Positions 50,754 to 61,458 of a stretch of 64,000 nt of DNA are shown here, piece by piece (within the stretch, counting starts at the first letter, position 1; every line of letters begins with the position of its first letter). The position numbers and the translations under genes are program-made. The stretch lies in the NCBI RefSeq assembly GCF_036711975.1, contig NC_091976.1, positions 4,898,001 to 4,962,000 on the forward strand, written 5' to 3'. The notes under the pieces are model-generated. The model made no database searches. It was not told the DNA's origin and saw only the letters and a program-made list of their open reading frames with translations. The stretch is from Onthophagus taurus. Taxonomy: Eukaryota > Arthropoda > Insecta > Coleoptera > Scarabaeidae.

Positions 50754-51620
50754 TTGAGCACCCAAAATTTAACTATTGAGAAGGCTTTAGAGATGGCGCA
50801 AGTCAGGGAAATTTCCAGAAAGCAAGCCGAGGCGTTGGATGCGAGACATGAAATCGAAGTGGTAAAGAACAATGAAAATACTAGTCGAGGATGGAGGTGT
50901 AAAAAGTGTTTAACCGAACATGAATACAAGAAATGTCGGGCATATGGGAAGCAGTGTTACAAGTGCAATGGCGCAAATCACTCTTCAAGGGCATGCAGAG
51001 CAACAAGCGGCAGCGATCGAGAAAAGGCGGAGACAACACAGCGCCACCAAGGAACAGAGACGGCGACCAACGATCAGAAGAAAGGCCTCAGGACGAGCGG
51101 TAAACGTGGATTGAAAGGAGTAAGAGAAATAGAAAAAGATAAGTACCTTAGTGATCAAAGTTCCAACTCAGACCACACTATTCAGAGTGTGGTGAAAAAC
51201 GTTAACAGTGTGAATTCTTGGTTTGGTTTAAAGTTAATAATTAACGGTAAATTTTTAAATTTTAAAATAGACTCAGGGGCGGATTGCAACTTAATGTCGT
51301 TAGATAATTATGTAAAATTAGAGTTAAATAAAAATGCTATAAAAACTAATGATCATATCAGTACGTATACTAAGGAACAAATTTCAATGGCAGGTTACGC
51401 TAAAATAAAGTGTTTGTTAAAAGAGAATAGTTATAAAATAAAATTCTATATCACAGAGAAAACATATAACAATGTATTGGGTTTAAACACATGCATAAAA
51501 TTAGACATTTTAAGAAAAGTTAATCAGTTAAATAAAAGTTTTGAAGAATATGCTGATTTATTAGACAATAAGATAGGCTGTATAGAGACAAAAGTTAAAC
51601 TAGTATTAGATAGATGTTAA
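50754..51620 (+). pseudogene. Gypsy-type gag end and protease
   Basis: This 288-codon open frame has two zinc-knuckle-like cysteine clusters (CKKCLTEHEYKKC and CYKCNGANHSSRAC, about residues 57-83) and a basic serine-rich linker. An aspartic protease follows, with the active-site DSGAD (FKIDSGADCNLMSLDNY). The frame ends where reverse transcriptase should begin, and the RT continues in another frame after a small deletion. This is the normal gag-protease-RT order of Ty3/gypsy retrotransposons. No LTRs were recognised. Confidence 0.75.
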
Positions 51621-51621
51621 A

Positions 51622-51942
51622 GCAGAAATTGAAAATTATTGGGTTAGCAACATAGTAATAGTAAAAAAGGATAACGGGAATTTTAGAATATGTCTTGACC
51701 CACAACAGCTTAATAGAGCAATAAAGAGGAGTCATTATCCACTTCCAACATTAGAACAAATGGCAGCAAAATTGCATGGATCAAAATATTTCACCAAACT
51801 AGACGCCAATTCCGGGTATTGGATGGTACCACTGGATACTGAAAGTTCAAAGTTGTGCACATTCCTAACACCATTCGGAAGATACCGATTTTTAAGAATG
51901 CCATTTGGATTGAACTGTTCAGGAGAAATTTCCACAGAATAA
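51622..51942 (+). pseudogene. Gypsy reverse transcriptase, N-terminal third
   Basis: Segments IVIVKKDNGNFRICLDPQQL, YPLPTLEQMAAKL, FTKLDANSGYWMVPLD (first catalytic Asp) and FLRMPFGLNC form the finger and palm start of a Ty3/gypsy RT. It breaks off before the YxDD motif, where a Penelope fragment in the opposite orientation is joined. Confidence 0.8.
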
Positions 51943-51944
51943 TA

Positions 51945-52260
51945 TCTCAATTGTTTGAAAAAATTTAAGGTGTCATTACTAGAGATAAGGTTCTCATTAA
52001 GAACCAAATACACTTTTTGGGTGAAGTTTACATTTGAAAGATTAGTTATTCTTGGGTAGAATTTGTGAATTATTTCTTGGTTACTGTCCATATCTTTCAA
52101 TTTTTGGTTCTTGAGTTTACTTTCTTTTAGATTATTCAATTTCTTATCCTTCTTTGTTAGTATGTTCTCCAACGTCAAGATATCATGTATTGTGGCCTCT
52201 TCGATTATTCTTTCTATAATGATATGATGAAATTGCTTGGTGAATGCCTGATAATAAAAA
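51945..52260 (-). pseudogene. Penelope-like element, N-terminal region fragment
   Basis: On the minus strand, KFYPRITNLSNVNFTQKVYL followed by LNENL is the conserved N-terminal motif of Penelope-type proteins (R-x-x-N-L-S-x-x-x-F-T). A lysine-rich helical stretch precedes it. It may be related to, but is not contiguous with, the pair at 39-43 kb. Confidence 0.5.
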
Positions 52261-52284
52261 AAAAATTGTACCTAATTACATATA

Positions 52285-52430
52285 GTATGTACATATAAGT
52301 CACATACAGTATGTATAAATAGCCAAATCCATATACATACAGTATGTATAAATAGTCAAATCCATATACATACAGTATGTATAAATAGCCAATTGTGTAT
52401 ACATACAGTATGTATAAATAGCCACATCCG
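52285..52430. repeat. Tandem repeat, unit about 37 bp
   Basis: The unit CATACAGTATGTATAAATAG plus CCAAATCCATATA recurs about four times with small changes, from 52305 to 52428. The ATACAGTATGTAT core is itself palindromic. Confidence 0.85.
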
Positions 52431-52489
52431 ATGCTTATAAGCTAGAAGAGTTGCAAGGAGTGGAGAGGAATGGTTGACTTATTGAGCAA

Positions 52490-52935
52490 CAATGGAACAC
52501 ATTGGAAATTAAACACTCCAGCATCACCACACTTTAGAGAGAAATGGGAGACTGGTGCCCCATTCCTAAAAACTCATTTAAGGAAAATCATAGGATGTTG
52601 TTTGCTCACTTACGAGGAGTTCTCATTCAAATTGGGGCTATTTTAAACTCTCGATCCCTTTGTACTGTTTCAGATGACCCAACTATGACGTTCTTCTCCA
52701 GAACATTTTCTGATTGGATCATCTCTTTCCATTGTTCCGGAGCCTTCCTTATTAGATGAAAAGTTAAGCCAGCTCAAGCGATTCCAACTTCTAAGAAGAA
52801 TCATCAACGAATTCTGATATAAATTCAAAAATTTTATCTCCTGTTCTTTCTAAATAAAACAAAATGGTTTAAGTTACAGTTGGATGCTTAGTTGTCGTCA
52901 AAGACGAACATCTTCCACCAGCTAAATAGATGTTG
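52490..52935 (+). pseudogene. BEL/Pao pol C-terminal remnant
   Basis: Frames show THWKLNTPASPHFREKWETG, then LRKIIGCCLLTYEEFSFKL, LNSRSLCTVSDDPT, EPSLLDEKLSQLKRFQLLRR and LVVVKDEHLPPAK. This is the integrase end and adjoining C-terminal domain of BEL/Pao retrotransposons, broken by frameshifts. Confidence 0.8.
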
Positions 52936-52949
52936 GCTAGTTTTTGTTG

Positions 52950-54000
52950 CAAATTTTTGGTTTTGATATAAACCTTCCATTTGTTCGATGTAAAATAGTT
53001 CATTTTTTTTGTTTTGTTTTGACCACGCATTCTACAGGTGTCTGTATTACCGATATCGGCAAGGCGGGTGGTATGTTAAAAATGTATTAAAGGGTATTAA
53101 GTTTTTCTTTTCAATTAATTCAATAGTTTGTATTTTATTATTATTCGTATTTAAATTTTAACTATTCTTTAGTGTCGTATTATATGTATAGTATATTGGC
53201 CATTAAAGTACCCGTACCCCGTACTGGAACGTATTCAATTTCTGGGGACTTAGAGACTTTTGAGTTTTTGGGGTTGGATAAAATGGTTAGAAGGGTTAGA
53301 GATAAGATAGTGCTAAAAAAGGTGTACATTAAATAATACAATAAGTAGGAAAATTAATATGGTTTTTATTCAATAAGTAAGAGAACATCACGTTCAACAA
53401 CCGACCCAAAAACTTTAAGAACTCCCAAAATGTCGTAAACTTTAACAAAATTACCCCCAATGTTTTCACTAGGACGAACGAAATTAAAGACAGCGAGTTT
53501 CCAAATCTCGTCCCAAAATATATCAAAAGTTAAATCGATCACCCGCGACCTCTCGTGGGGAATAGGGAAAGTAAAAGGAGTAGGAATCTTGAAGCTACCA
53601 AACAATAAAAGAATATTAATACTAAATAATTAAAATTATTTAGTAGAAATTAAGGTGATTAGATTCAAAAACGTAACAAAATCTTGTTTTTTTTTAAATT
53701 TAGTTTATAGTAATATTAGATTTTCGTTTCTGTTCAATGTTACAAAATATGTTTAAAAACAATAATATTTTATTTATTTCAAAAGAAGACAATATCAGAG
53801 TGAAGGTTTTCGAAATGAAATCTTTCTTTAATGTTGTTTTGTACTAAAATGTATCTTTTAGAATAAAAGTTAGGTTATCTTTTATTAAAAGTAAAAAAAA
53901 AATAAAACTAAGAACAATGGGAAGATTCCATCAAAATTTCTTAATAACCATAGTAGATAAGTAAATAGTATAAAAGGGCGTAAATTTATAAATCATTAAT
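52950..54000. other. No certain gene
   Basis: A minus-strand frame at 53366-53605 of 79 codons and a GGGTTGGATAAAATGG-type plus-strand stretch are the only notable items, and I recognise neither. The rest is AT-rich. Confidence 0.3.
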
Positions 54001-54009
54001 TAATTCACT

Positions 54010-54320
54010 TTACTCTAAGACGTTATACTGTCGGTTTGAACTCTGTTGTAAGATTTTTTCTAGAATGAGGTAAGGGTACGCAGGTAAATGGTAAACAAAG
54101 ACGTTTTAAAGCGTTGTGCGTCGAATACCAAAGAAACAGGGGGGTATCAGTATTCACCCGCAAATATGCGTTGTAACATCGAGAAGTTGTTAATTCTTTC
54201 ATCAATTTTAAGAGAATTATTTTATTTTTACTCATCGGATTGTGTGTGTGACGTTACATCGAAACTTTTTATTAAATTTTCCGTAAGTTTTTCAATGTTA
54301 TTCTAACGGCTTATTCAGCT
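54010..54320. repeat. Dispersed repeat, inverted relative to 63.08-63.25 kb
   Basis: CACCCGCAAATATGCGTTGTAACATCGAGAAGTTGTTAATTCTTTC-type sequence here matches, in reverse complement, TTAACAATTTGTTTTTGTTACAACGCATATTTTCGGGTG at 63.20-63.24 kb. The GACGTTACATCGAAACTTT segment also pairs with AAAGTTTCGATGTGACGTTA near 63.11 kb. Confidence 0.7.
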
Positions 54321-54418
54321 CATTTCAAATCTATTACAATAAAGACAAATGGAGTATACCGGGTAAGTCAAAAAGTGATGACGAAGCAAAGTTACGTTTT
54401 CTTTAATGGAACATTCTG

Positions 54419-54855
54419 CATATTATTCCATCTTTCGATTCATCTCGAAATTCTAAACAAAATTCATGTAGCATATCATGAACCTAAACTTAACCATTAT
54501 CGAGATTGAATAAACTACACAAAAATATTTTAGTCGTTCATAATTCATCAAGTAACCTTTGAAAGTTTTTCATCTTTACACTAGTGCCGGCGCTAACTAA
54601 TGAAGCGCCCGGCTGCGGGAATCGGAGTGGCCCTCCAAATTACGGCTCGCGAGCCACATGCGGCTCTTTGAACGATTATTTGTGGCTCTCGACAAATGTA
54701 TTAATATAATTTCTGTAAAAAAATTACCTTTTTTGCATACATTTTTAAAATATACGAATTTAATTGCGGCTCGCGAAAAGTTGCAATATGAAAAATGGCT
54801 CGAATTTTGTTTAGAATTTCGAGATTAGTTGAAATATGGAATAATAATATGGAAT
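54419..54855. mobile_element. Foldback-type MITE with nested hAT-like sequence
   Basis: ATCTCGAAATTCTAAACAAA at 54442 is inverted at 54806-54826, with further pairing of outer sequence around ATATTATTCCAT. In between, ACGGCTCGCGAGCCACATGC and GGCTCTTTGAACGA resemble a common hAT MITE end. The ends are approximate. Confidence 0.6.
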
Positions 54856-54922
54856 TTTTGGATTGGCTATTTTAGCATATCTACGTAGCAAAATGATCAT
54901 CCACTGAATTTTTTATTCTTAA

Positions 54923-57633
54923 CCCTAGAACCACAACGTGGCGTCGTATGCGACCGCAAGAAATTTAAATCTTAACGTGCGCTTGCGCTATATGACGTAG
55001 GTGATCACGCGTCTCAGTACCTTTTAGGTTAAGAGTGAAAAGTGTGTAGACGAATCAGTTCCAAATTTAAACAATTGTATCTGTGTCAAAAAAATTAGCC
55101 GTCGTATACGACGCCACGTTGTTCTTTAAAACATAGAAATTCCAGAGGTATGTGCTTCTGTTTGTATTTTGTTTTATTTATTTTTATGCAAATATATACC
55201 TTGTAGAGCAAATATGAATGAAAGAAAACGTCCCTTGTCTCAGATAGAGTTAGAAAGAATAGCACTTGCGATTCAAAATGACGAATTGGAGGACGATGAA
55301 GCAGCTGAAAGTGAAGAAAGTGAAACAGAAGATTTTACAACAAATGAAATTTTAGAAGACGACGAGTTTGATGCAGCTGAACCACAAAATACTAATGAAG
55401 AAAGTAATCAGTGTAATGACGTGAGCGATAATACTGCAGCTTCTTCAAGCAGTTATGAGACAGAAAATAGGAAAGCGATATATGCGAAGAATGGTCGTAA
55501 ATGGTATTTGAAAAGTTTTCATGCTAGAAATGCAAGAACTGCCCGGAAGAACATTGTACTTCATTTACCCGGTCCAAAAGGTTGTTTGCGCAACTTGAAA
55601 TGCATACGTAAAATTTGGAATTCATTTTTTACTGACGAGATCCTCGACATAATTGTTCAATATACAAACCACCAAATCAATATAAAAAGGACACGTTATA
55701 AAACCGCTCAGCGATATATTGGTGAAACAAATGTTGTTGAATTGCGTGCTTTACTTGGTCTTTTATATCTTAGCGGTGTTATGAAAAGCGCGCATCTTAC
55801 CCTACATGATTTATTTTCATTAGAGTTAGGACCTCCGGTTTTCAGAGCAACAATGTGTAAAAACCGATTTGAATTTCTGATCAATTGTTTGCGGTTTGAC
55901 AATAAAGCGACAAGGGAAGAAAGGAAAAAACAAGACAAATTCGCTGCTACCAGAGAGATATGGGATATTTTTGAGGGATGTTGTAGAAGAAACTACAGCC
56001 CCTCAGAATATGTAACTATTGATGAAACTTTACTGGCATTTAGAGGACGATGTCCTTTTAAAATGTATATCCCTAGTAAGCCGGATAAATACGGTTTAAA
56101 ACTTGTGACCATGTGTGATTCAAGAACATTTTATATGTGCTCGGCCAAGCCTTATATCGGTAAAGAGGTCAGGGAAGGACCGTTTTCCATTCCGACACAT
56201 TATGTTTTGAACTTGACGAAAGAAATTCAAGGCTCAAACCGAAACTGCACAATGGATAATTGGTTTAGTTCATTAGAGGTAGCGGAAAAATTATTAGAAC
56301 TCAAGCTAACCATGGTGGGAACCTTGAGAAAGAACAAACCAGACATACCAAAACAGCTTGTGGAAACAAAAGGAAAAGCGGTACAATCGAGTATGTTTGT
56401 ACATAACGACCAAAGCACTCTGGTTTCGTACGTCCCAAAAAAGAACAAAACAGTTATTCTAATATCAACAATGCATACCCAACCAGATATAAATGAACAC
56501 ACCAAAAAGCCAGAAATGATCATGTTTTATAATGAAACAAAAGGTGGCGTTGATACATTCGACCAGCTATGTCATTCGACGACAGTGTCCAGAAAAACTC
56601 GTAGATGGCCACTAAGAATCTTTTATGGAATGATGGACATTGCAGGAATCAACTCGTATGTCATTTACAAATGGAACGAGGATGCCGATAAACCAGTTCA
56701 ACGGTCAGCCTTCCTAAAGCAACTGTCTATGTCACTGGTAGAAGAACATCTTAGAGGCAGGATGAATAATGGACGACTTCCGAGGGAAATAAGAAGTAAT
56801 ATTCGCCAAATATTAAAGTGCGACGAAGAAGAGGTATTGCAAAGGGCTGAGGGGCCATTAGGTCGTTGTGATTACTGCCCCAGGGCAAAAAACCGTAAAG
56901 CGCGAAACAAATGCGAACATTGCAAAAAAAGCGTATGCGCCGAGCACCGCCTCAGCATTTGTGTAGACTGCAAATAATAAAACTTTTATTTCAAATACCA
57001 TAGTTTTTTATTTCAGTTTTAGCGTGGTTTCTTTCTTTTTATAAATAAATAAAATTCTAGTATTTACTTGAACTAAATATATTTTTCTACTCCCATATTA
57101 GTAAGTTACCGATTATGTACTGTTTGGTTACTAACATAAGTAAACGGACAATTGCGAACACTGTAACATAATGAACCGGAACTGTAATGTAATATTCATT
57201 ACGTTATCGTTCCGGTTCATTCTGACCAATCAAAATCGAATCGAATTGGTAGACGCTGTTCTGACAGATACACGCTGTCAAAACGTCGTAATTCTGAAAA
57301 AAAATTGAAAATATATATACGATTTTTTTCTTTCGTAGAAATAGTATAGTACATAACTCGAATTGTAAGCTTATTACATGCTCGTAGAATTACTGCACTC
57401 GCCGCTACGCGGCTCGCGCGCAGCTTTCCTACTCGCATATAATAAGGTCCTTACAGTCCTCATAATGTAATATACTATTACAACCTTTTCAGTACTTCAT
57501 TTGCTTTCCATATGTATAATTATATGGACGTTTTAATCCAAAAAACAAGGTATAAATAGGATTTTATTATGGAGTCGTATGCGACGCCAGGTTGTGACTA
57601 ATGTGATCAAAATTCCACGTTGTGGTTCTAGGG
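54923..57633 (+). mobile_element. Full-length piggyBac transposon with TTAA duplication
   Basis: The element is 2,711 bp. CCCTAGAACCACAACGTGG at the left end (54923) and CCACGTTGTGGTTCTAGGG at the right end (to 57633) are perfect inverted repeats, each flanked by TTAA (54919-54922 and 57634-57637). Subterminal GTCGTATGCGAC and GTCGTATACGACGCCACG motifs repeat inside both ends. It holds one uninterrupted transposase gene. About 600 bp of 3' non-coding sequence contains a GAACCGGAAC...GTTCCGGTTC hairpin (57170-57221). Confidence 0.95.
55214..56977 (+). CDS. PiggyBac transposase, intact (587 residues)
   Basis: This enzyme cuts out the element at TTAA and reinserts it without leaving a footprint. 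The likely start is ATG 55214, since the 15 upstream in-frame codons are hydrophobic and unlike family N-termini. An acidic N-terminal region (EDDEAAESEESETEDF) precedes the DDE core. Catalytic residues by position are D270 in VTIDETLLAFRG, D348 in CTMDNWFSS and D447 in GVDTFDQLCH, essentially the spacing of the canonical enzyme. WPLRIFYGMMDIAGINSYV follows the last Asp. The C-terminal cysteine-rich domain (about residues 551-586: CDYC, CEHC, KSVCAEH, CVDC) is complete. Length and motifs are normal and no stop or frameshift is present, so the enzyme could be active. Confidence 0.95.
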   Translation: MNERKRPLSQIELERIALAIQNDELEDDEAAESEESETEDFTTNEILEDDEFDAAEPQNTNEESNQCNDVSDNTAASSSSYETENRKAIYAKNGRKWYLKSFHARNARTARKNIVLHLPGPKGCLRNLKCIRKIWNSFFTDEILDIIVQYTNHQINIKRTRYKTAQRYIGETNVVELRALLGLLYLSGVMKSAHLTLHDLFSLELGPPVFRATMCKNRFEFLINCLRFDNKATREERKKQDKFAATREIWDIFEGCCRRNYSPSEYVTIDETLLAFRGRCPFKMYIPSKPDKYGLKLVTMCDSRTFYMCSAKPYIGKEVREGPFSIPTHYVLNLTKEIQGSNRNCTMDNWFSSLEVAEKLLELKLTMVGTLRKNKPDIPKQLVETKGKAVQSSMFVHNDQSTLVSYVPKKNKTVILISTMHTQPDINEHTKKPEMIMFYNETKGGVDTFDQLCHSTTVSRKTRRWPLRIFYGMMDIAGINSYVIYKWNEDADKPVQRSAFLKQLSMSLVEEHLRGRMNNGRLPREIRSNIRQILKCDEEEVLQRAEGPLGRCDYCPRAKNRKARNKCEHCKKSVCAEHRLSICVDCK

Positions 57634-57649
57634 TTAAGTGAAAAAAAAA

Positions 57650-57735
57650 ACACTTCTTCAGAAACAGTTTCGAAACGGAACACATCGAACTTGTTTCTGA
57701 AGAAGGTTGCAACATGGCATCCGAAACGTCAAACA
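57650..57735. repeat. Inverted repeat with hammerhead-like cores
   Basis: CTTCTTCAGAAACA (57653-57666) is inverted as TGTTTCTGAAGAAG (57692-57705). CTGAAGA followed by CCGAAACGTC (57697-57730) resembles the Penelope-type hammerhead core. Probably a Penelope end remnant just outside the piggyBac insertion. Confidence 0.4.
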
Positions 57736-57916
57736 TTGTTTCAAAAGACGAACCGCTTAACCCGAAAGTTTCTAGTTCTAGTGAGTGCTATTATTAGTTC
57801 TAGTTTCAATTTAATTAACACCGACCGTGAAAAGCCTTCGTTTTTGTTTATATTACTTACTATTAACTTAAAAATATTGTAAATTGCGATAATACTTTAT
57901 TCAGATAATAATTTTT

Positions 57917-57932
57917 GGTTCTGAAAAGAACC
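57917..57932 (-). promoter_or_regulatory. Histone 3' stem-loop of H2B
   Basis: On the minus strand GGTTCTTTTCAGAACC, a 6-bp stem with a 4-base loop, lies 35 bases after the H2B stop. It directs non-polyadenylated 3'-end processing. Confidence 0.95.
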
Positions 57933-57966
57933 GGTCGTTATTTCGTAGGGATGTTTATATCGCCAT

Positions 57967-58338
57967 TTATTTGGAACTTGTGTACTTGGTAACAGCCTTG
58001 GTGCCTTCGCTTACAGCGTGCTTTGCCAATTCTCCAGGTAACAGAAGTCTGACGGCAGTTTGGATTTCTCGACTGGTGATCGTTGACCTTTTGTTGTAAT
58101 GAGCCAAACGAGACGCTTCCGCGGCAATTCGCTCGAAAATATCGTTCACAAAGCTGTTCATGATGCTCATAGCTTTACTCGAAATACCAGTATCAGGATG
58201 AACTTGCTTCAATACCTTGTAAATGTAAATAGCGTAGCTTTCCTTCCTCTTGCGTTTCTTCTTTTTGTCGGTTTTCGAAATGTTTTTCTGCGCTTTACCC
58301 GCCTTCTTGGCTGCTTTTCCACTAGTTTTCGGTGGCAT
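57967..58338 (-). CDS. H2B: Histone H2B
   Basis: Core nucleosome subunit that pairs with H2A. The frame is 123 residues, the normal insect length. It has a lysine-rich N-terminal tail ([20 protein letters not shown]), the histone fold ([40 protein letters not shown]), and the conserved C-terminal [16 protein letters not shown] with the ubiquitination-site lysine. It is divergent from H2A, with 335 bases between starts forming a shared promoter with an ATTGG (inverted CCAAT) box. A TTAAAAAG-type TATA lies near 58457. A 3' stem-loop follows. Intronless and without poly(A) signal, as for replication-dependent histones. Confidence 0.98.
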   Translation of the reverse strand: MPPKTSGKAAKKAGKAQKNISKTDKKKKRKRKESYAIYIYKVLKQVHPDTGISSKAMSIMNSFVNDIFERIAAEASRLAHYNKRSTITSREIQTAVRLLLPGELAKHAVSEGTKAVTKYTSSK

Positions 58339-58554
58339 TGTTGATTAGTTAACAATAAAAAAACTTATCGATGACAAGATTTTGATAGCGTAAACAGTAC
58401 TCGCACGGCGTTAACAAAGCGTTCTCGTCTGAAGTGTAAAAAAAGCAGCCGCTTTGCCGTTTAAAAAGTGGTAGCGTCGTATCAGTAGGTCACGCCTCTC
58501 GTTGCTACCGTTTGGTTGACGGCCGCTATTGGTCGGATCGTCGGATCAGATGCG

Positions 58555-58560
58555 TATAAG
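58555..58560 (+). promoter_or_regulatory. TATA box of H2A
   Basis: TATAAG about 119 bases upstream of the H2A start, in the H2B-H2A divergent promoter. An ATTGG box lies 25-30 bases further upstream. Confidence 0.6.
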
Positions 58561-58670
58561 TATCTCAAGAACCTTAAATTTCGTTATGTATTGAAACGTT
58601 ATCATTACAACGATACCGTTTACATTGAAGCATTTTTTTGAAGTTTTCGGCACGCTACCAAGTCAATTAA

Positions 58671-59048
<378 letters not shown>

Positions 59049-59087
59049 TTTAATTACAACTTGACCACACCATCATATTAACAAAAC

Positions 59088-59103
59088 GGCCCTTCTCAGG
59101 GCC
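59088..59103 (+). promoter_or_regulatory. Histone 3' stem-loop of H2A
   Basis: GGCCCTTCTCAGGGCC, 40 bases after the stop. It uses a GGCCC stem, unlike the GGTTC stem of the other three genes here, and a TTCT loop start rather than TTTT. Confidence 0.93.
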
Positions 59104-59109
59104 ACAAAA

Positions 59110-60080
59110 AATATAGCCGAATAATGAACTATCGATGTCTACGGTTGTGTAAATCTATAAAGTTTTTGAATGCATGTGCTAAACAATCATCAACCTACAT
59201 AATATGTTATTTTCTTTTTTATACATATTCTTTGAAGTAGCATATATGTATGTATGGGGGCGTGCGGGAAGTTAGCTCCCATTTTTTTATTTTTAAATTT
59301 TTCATTGTTCTGGATTGCTCTAAAGTTGTTCTACATTGTTCCAAAGCGACAAACAAAACGAACGAAAATAATATTGCTATGCCAGAAGGAAAAAACCACT
59401 AAAGAAAAATTATTAGAAGTTAATGAAAATAATAATACGGTTATTTTTAAAAAAATACATTCTTTCTAAAATTATTTAAATGTAAGTAAATTTCTATTCT
59501 ATACTACATTATTTCTGTTTTATATTGTTGAATTTAAAGTAAAATAAAAAAAGAAGTCCCTGGACTTACATAGTTCGCTAGCAGGGCCTGCCATAAATCA
59601 CGTCCAGGTACTTTTTCGGGGTGATAATTACTGACACTACTATTTCTGAGGATCATAAAAATCACCAAAAATATCGGAAACTATACCTGCGAGCATTGTA
59701 TCAAGTTATCCCTACTGTATTCATAAAATATAAAGACAGTTTCTCACCCTTTTGCAATCATAAATTTGGCAAGGATAAATATGGTTCTTTGTATTATTGA
59801 GAAAATCTTAAAGTAAAAAGTATTTAAAATTTCATAAAGTGACGGTAATTTACAACTCAAAAATCGGGTGTATTTTATAATTAACTCGCTATAAAAAGAA
59901 AGAACTGAGAACTCAAACATTTTCAAATTCACATTAATATAGTAGAAATGATCAGTGATTATAACAAAGTTAACTGAAAATTTTTTCATTGAACAGTTGT
60001 GAAATCTATCACTAAACAGATAGATACGCGCCTAATAGAGATTTAAAGATGAGCAGAACGAAAATTCTCTTTCATAAAAT
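59110..60080. other. H2A-H3 spacer, non-coding
   Basis: AT-rich spacer of about 1 kb. I see no gene, and no histone H1 in it. Confidence 0.6.
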
Positions 60081-60088
60081 AATTGATT

Positions 60089-60104
60089 GGTTCTGAAAAG
60101 AACC
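60089..60104 (-). promoter_or_regulatory. Histone 3' stem-loop of H3
   Basis: GGTTCTTTTCAGAACC on the minus strand, about 39 bases after the H3 stop and identical to those of H2B and H4. Confidence 0.95.
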
Positions 60105-60142
60105 GGTTTTGTTGGGAAGATTTGGTTGATTGTTAATAGAAA

Positions 60143-60559
<417 letters not shown>

Positions 60560-60656
60560 TTATTATTAACCAAATACGACGATAAAGAGAGAGATGTACA
60601 CAAGCCGAACGGTACAGTTTGTCAAAGTAAACTGAGAAATCTCTCTGTTGAGGCTA

Positions 60657-60663
60657 CTTTATA
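60657..60663 (-). promoter_or_regulatory. TATA box of H3
   Basis: TATAAAG on the minus strand within the H3-H4 divergent promoter. An ATTGG box is near 60687. Confidence 0.6.
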
Positions 60664-60730
60664 CCAGTGTACGTGACTTGCATCGGATTGGTCGAGCCGT
60701 AGAATCGGTAGGCGTGTCTATTGTGCCACT

Positions 60731-60737
60731 ATATAAG
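60731..60737 (+). promoter_or_regulatory. TATA box of H4
   Basis: ATATAAG about 100 bases upstream of the H4 start. Confidence 0.6.
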
Positions 60738-60805
60738 CACGCGAAAAGTCCCAAAAACAGTAGTCCCCTGTCGGTGCTTGTTGGTTCGTTGTTATACTCA
60801 CATAA

Positions 60806-61144
<339 letters not shown>

Positions 61145-61206
61145 GAAATCTTAATTATGTACCTATTTTAATTTTGACGACGACTGTTCTGCATTCAACA
61201 CGACCC

Positions 61207-61222
61207 GGTTCTTTTCAGAACC
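61207..61222 (+). promoter_or_regulatory. Histone 3' stem-loop of H4
   Basis: GGTTCTTTTCAGAACC, 63 bases after the H4 stop. Confidence 0.95.
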
Positions 61223-61292
61223 ACTATATTTATGAAAGTTAAAGAATATTTTCGCATACAATCATGACAATTACGTACATAATATGTACAAT

Positions 61293-61442
61293 GTCTTAAT
61301 TAATTATCGTACACGACGTCATCATTGCAAATATACAACCAATGTTACAGCATTGGTATTGCAATACGCTAATCGTGTATTAATACTGTGATATCGGTTG
61401 CATACTTGCAATGATGACGTCGGTACGATAATTAATTAACGC
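61293..61442. mobile_element. Small foldback MITE downstream of H4
   Basis: The arms TTAATTAATTATCGTAC-ACGACGTCATCATTGCAA (61294-61339) and TTGCAATGATGACGTCGG-TACGATAATTAATTAA (61396-61441) are inverted over about 46 bases with few mismatches, around a short centre. Non-coding. Confidence 0.8.
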
Positions 61443-61458
61443 AGTGTATGTATATTAG

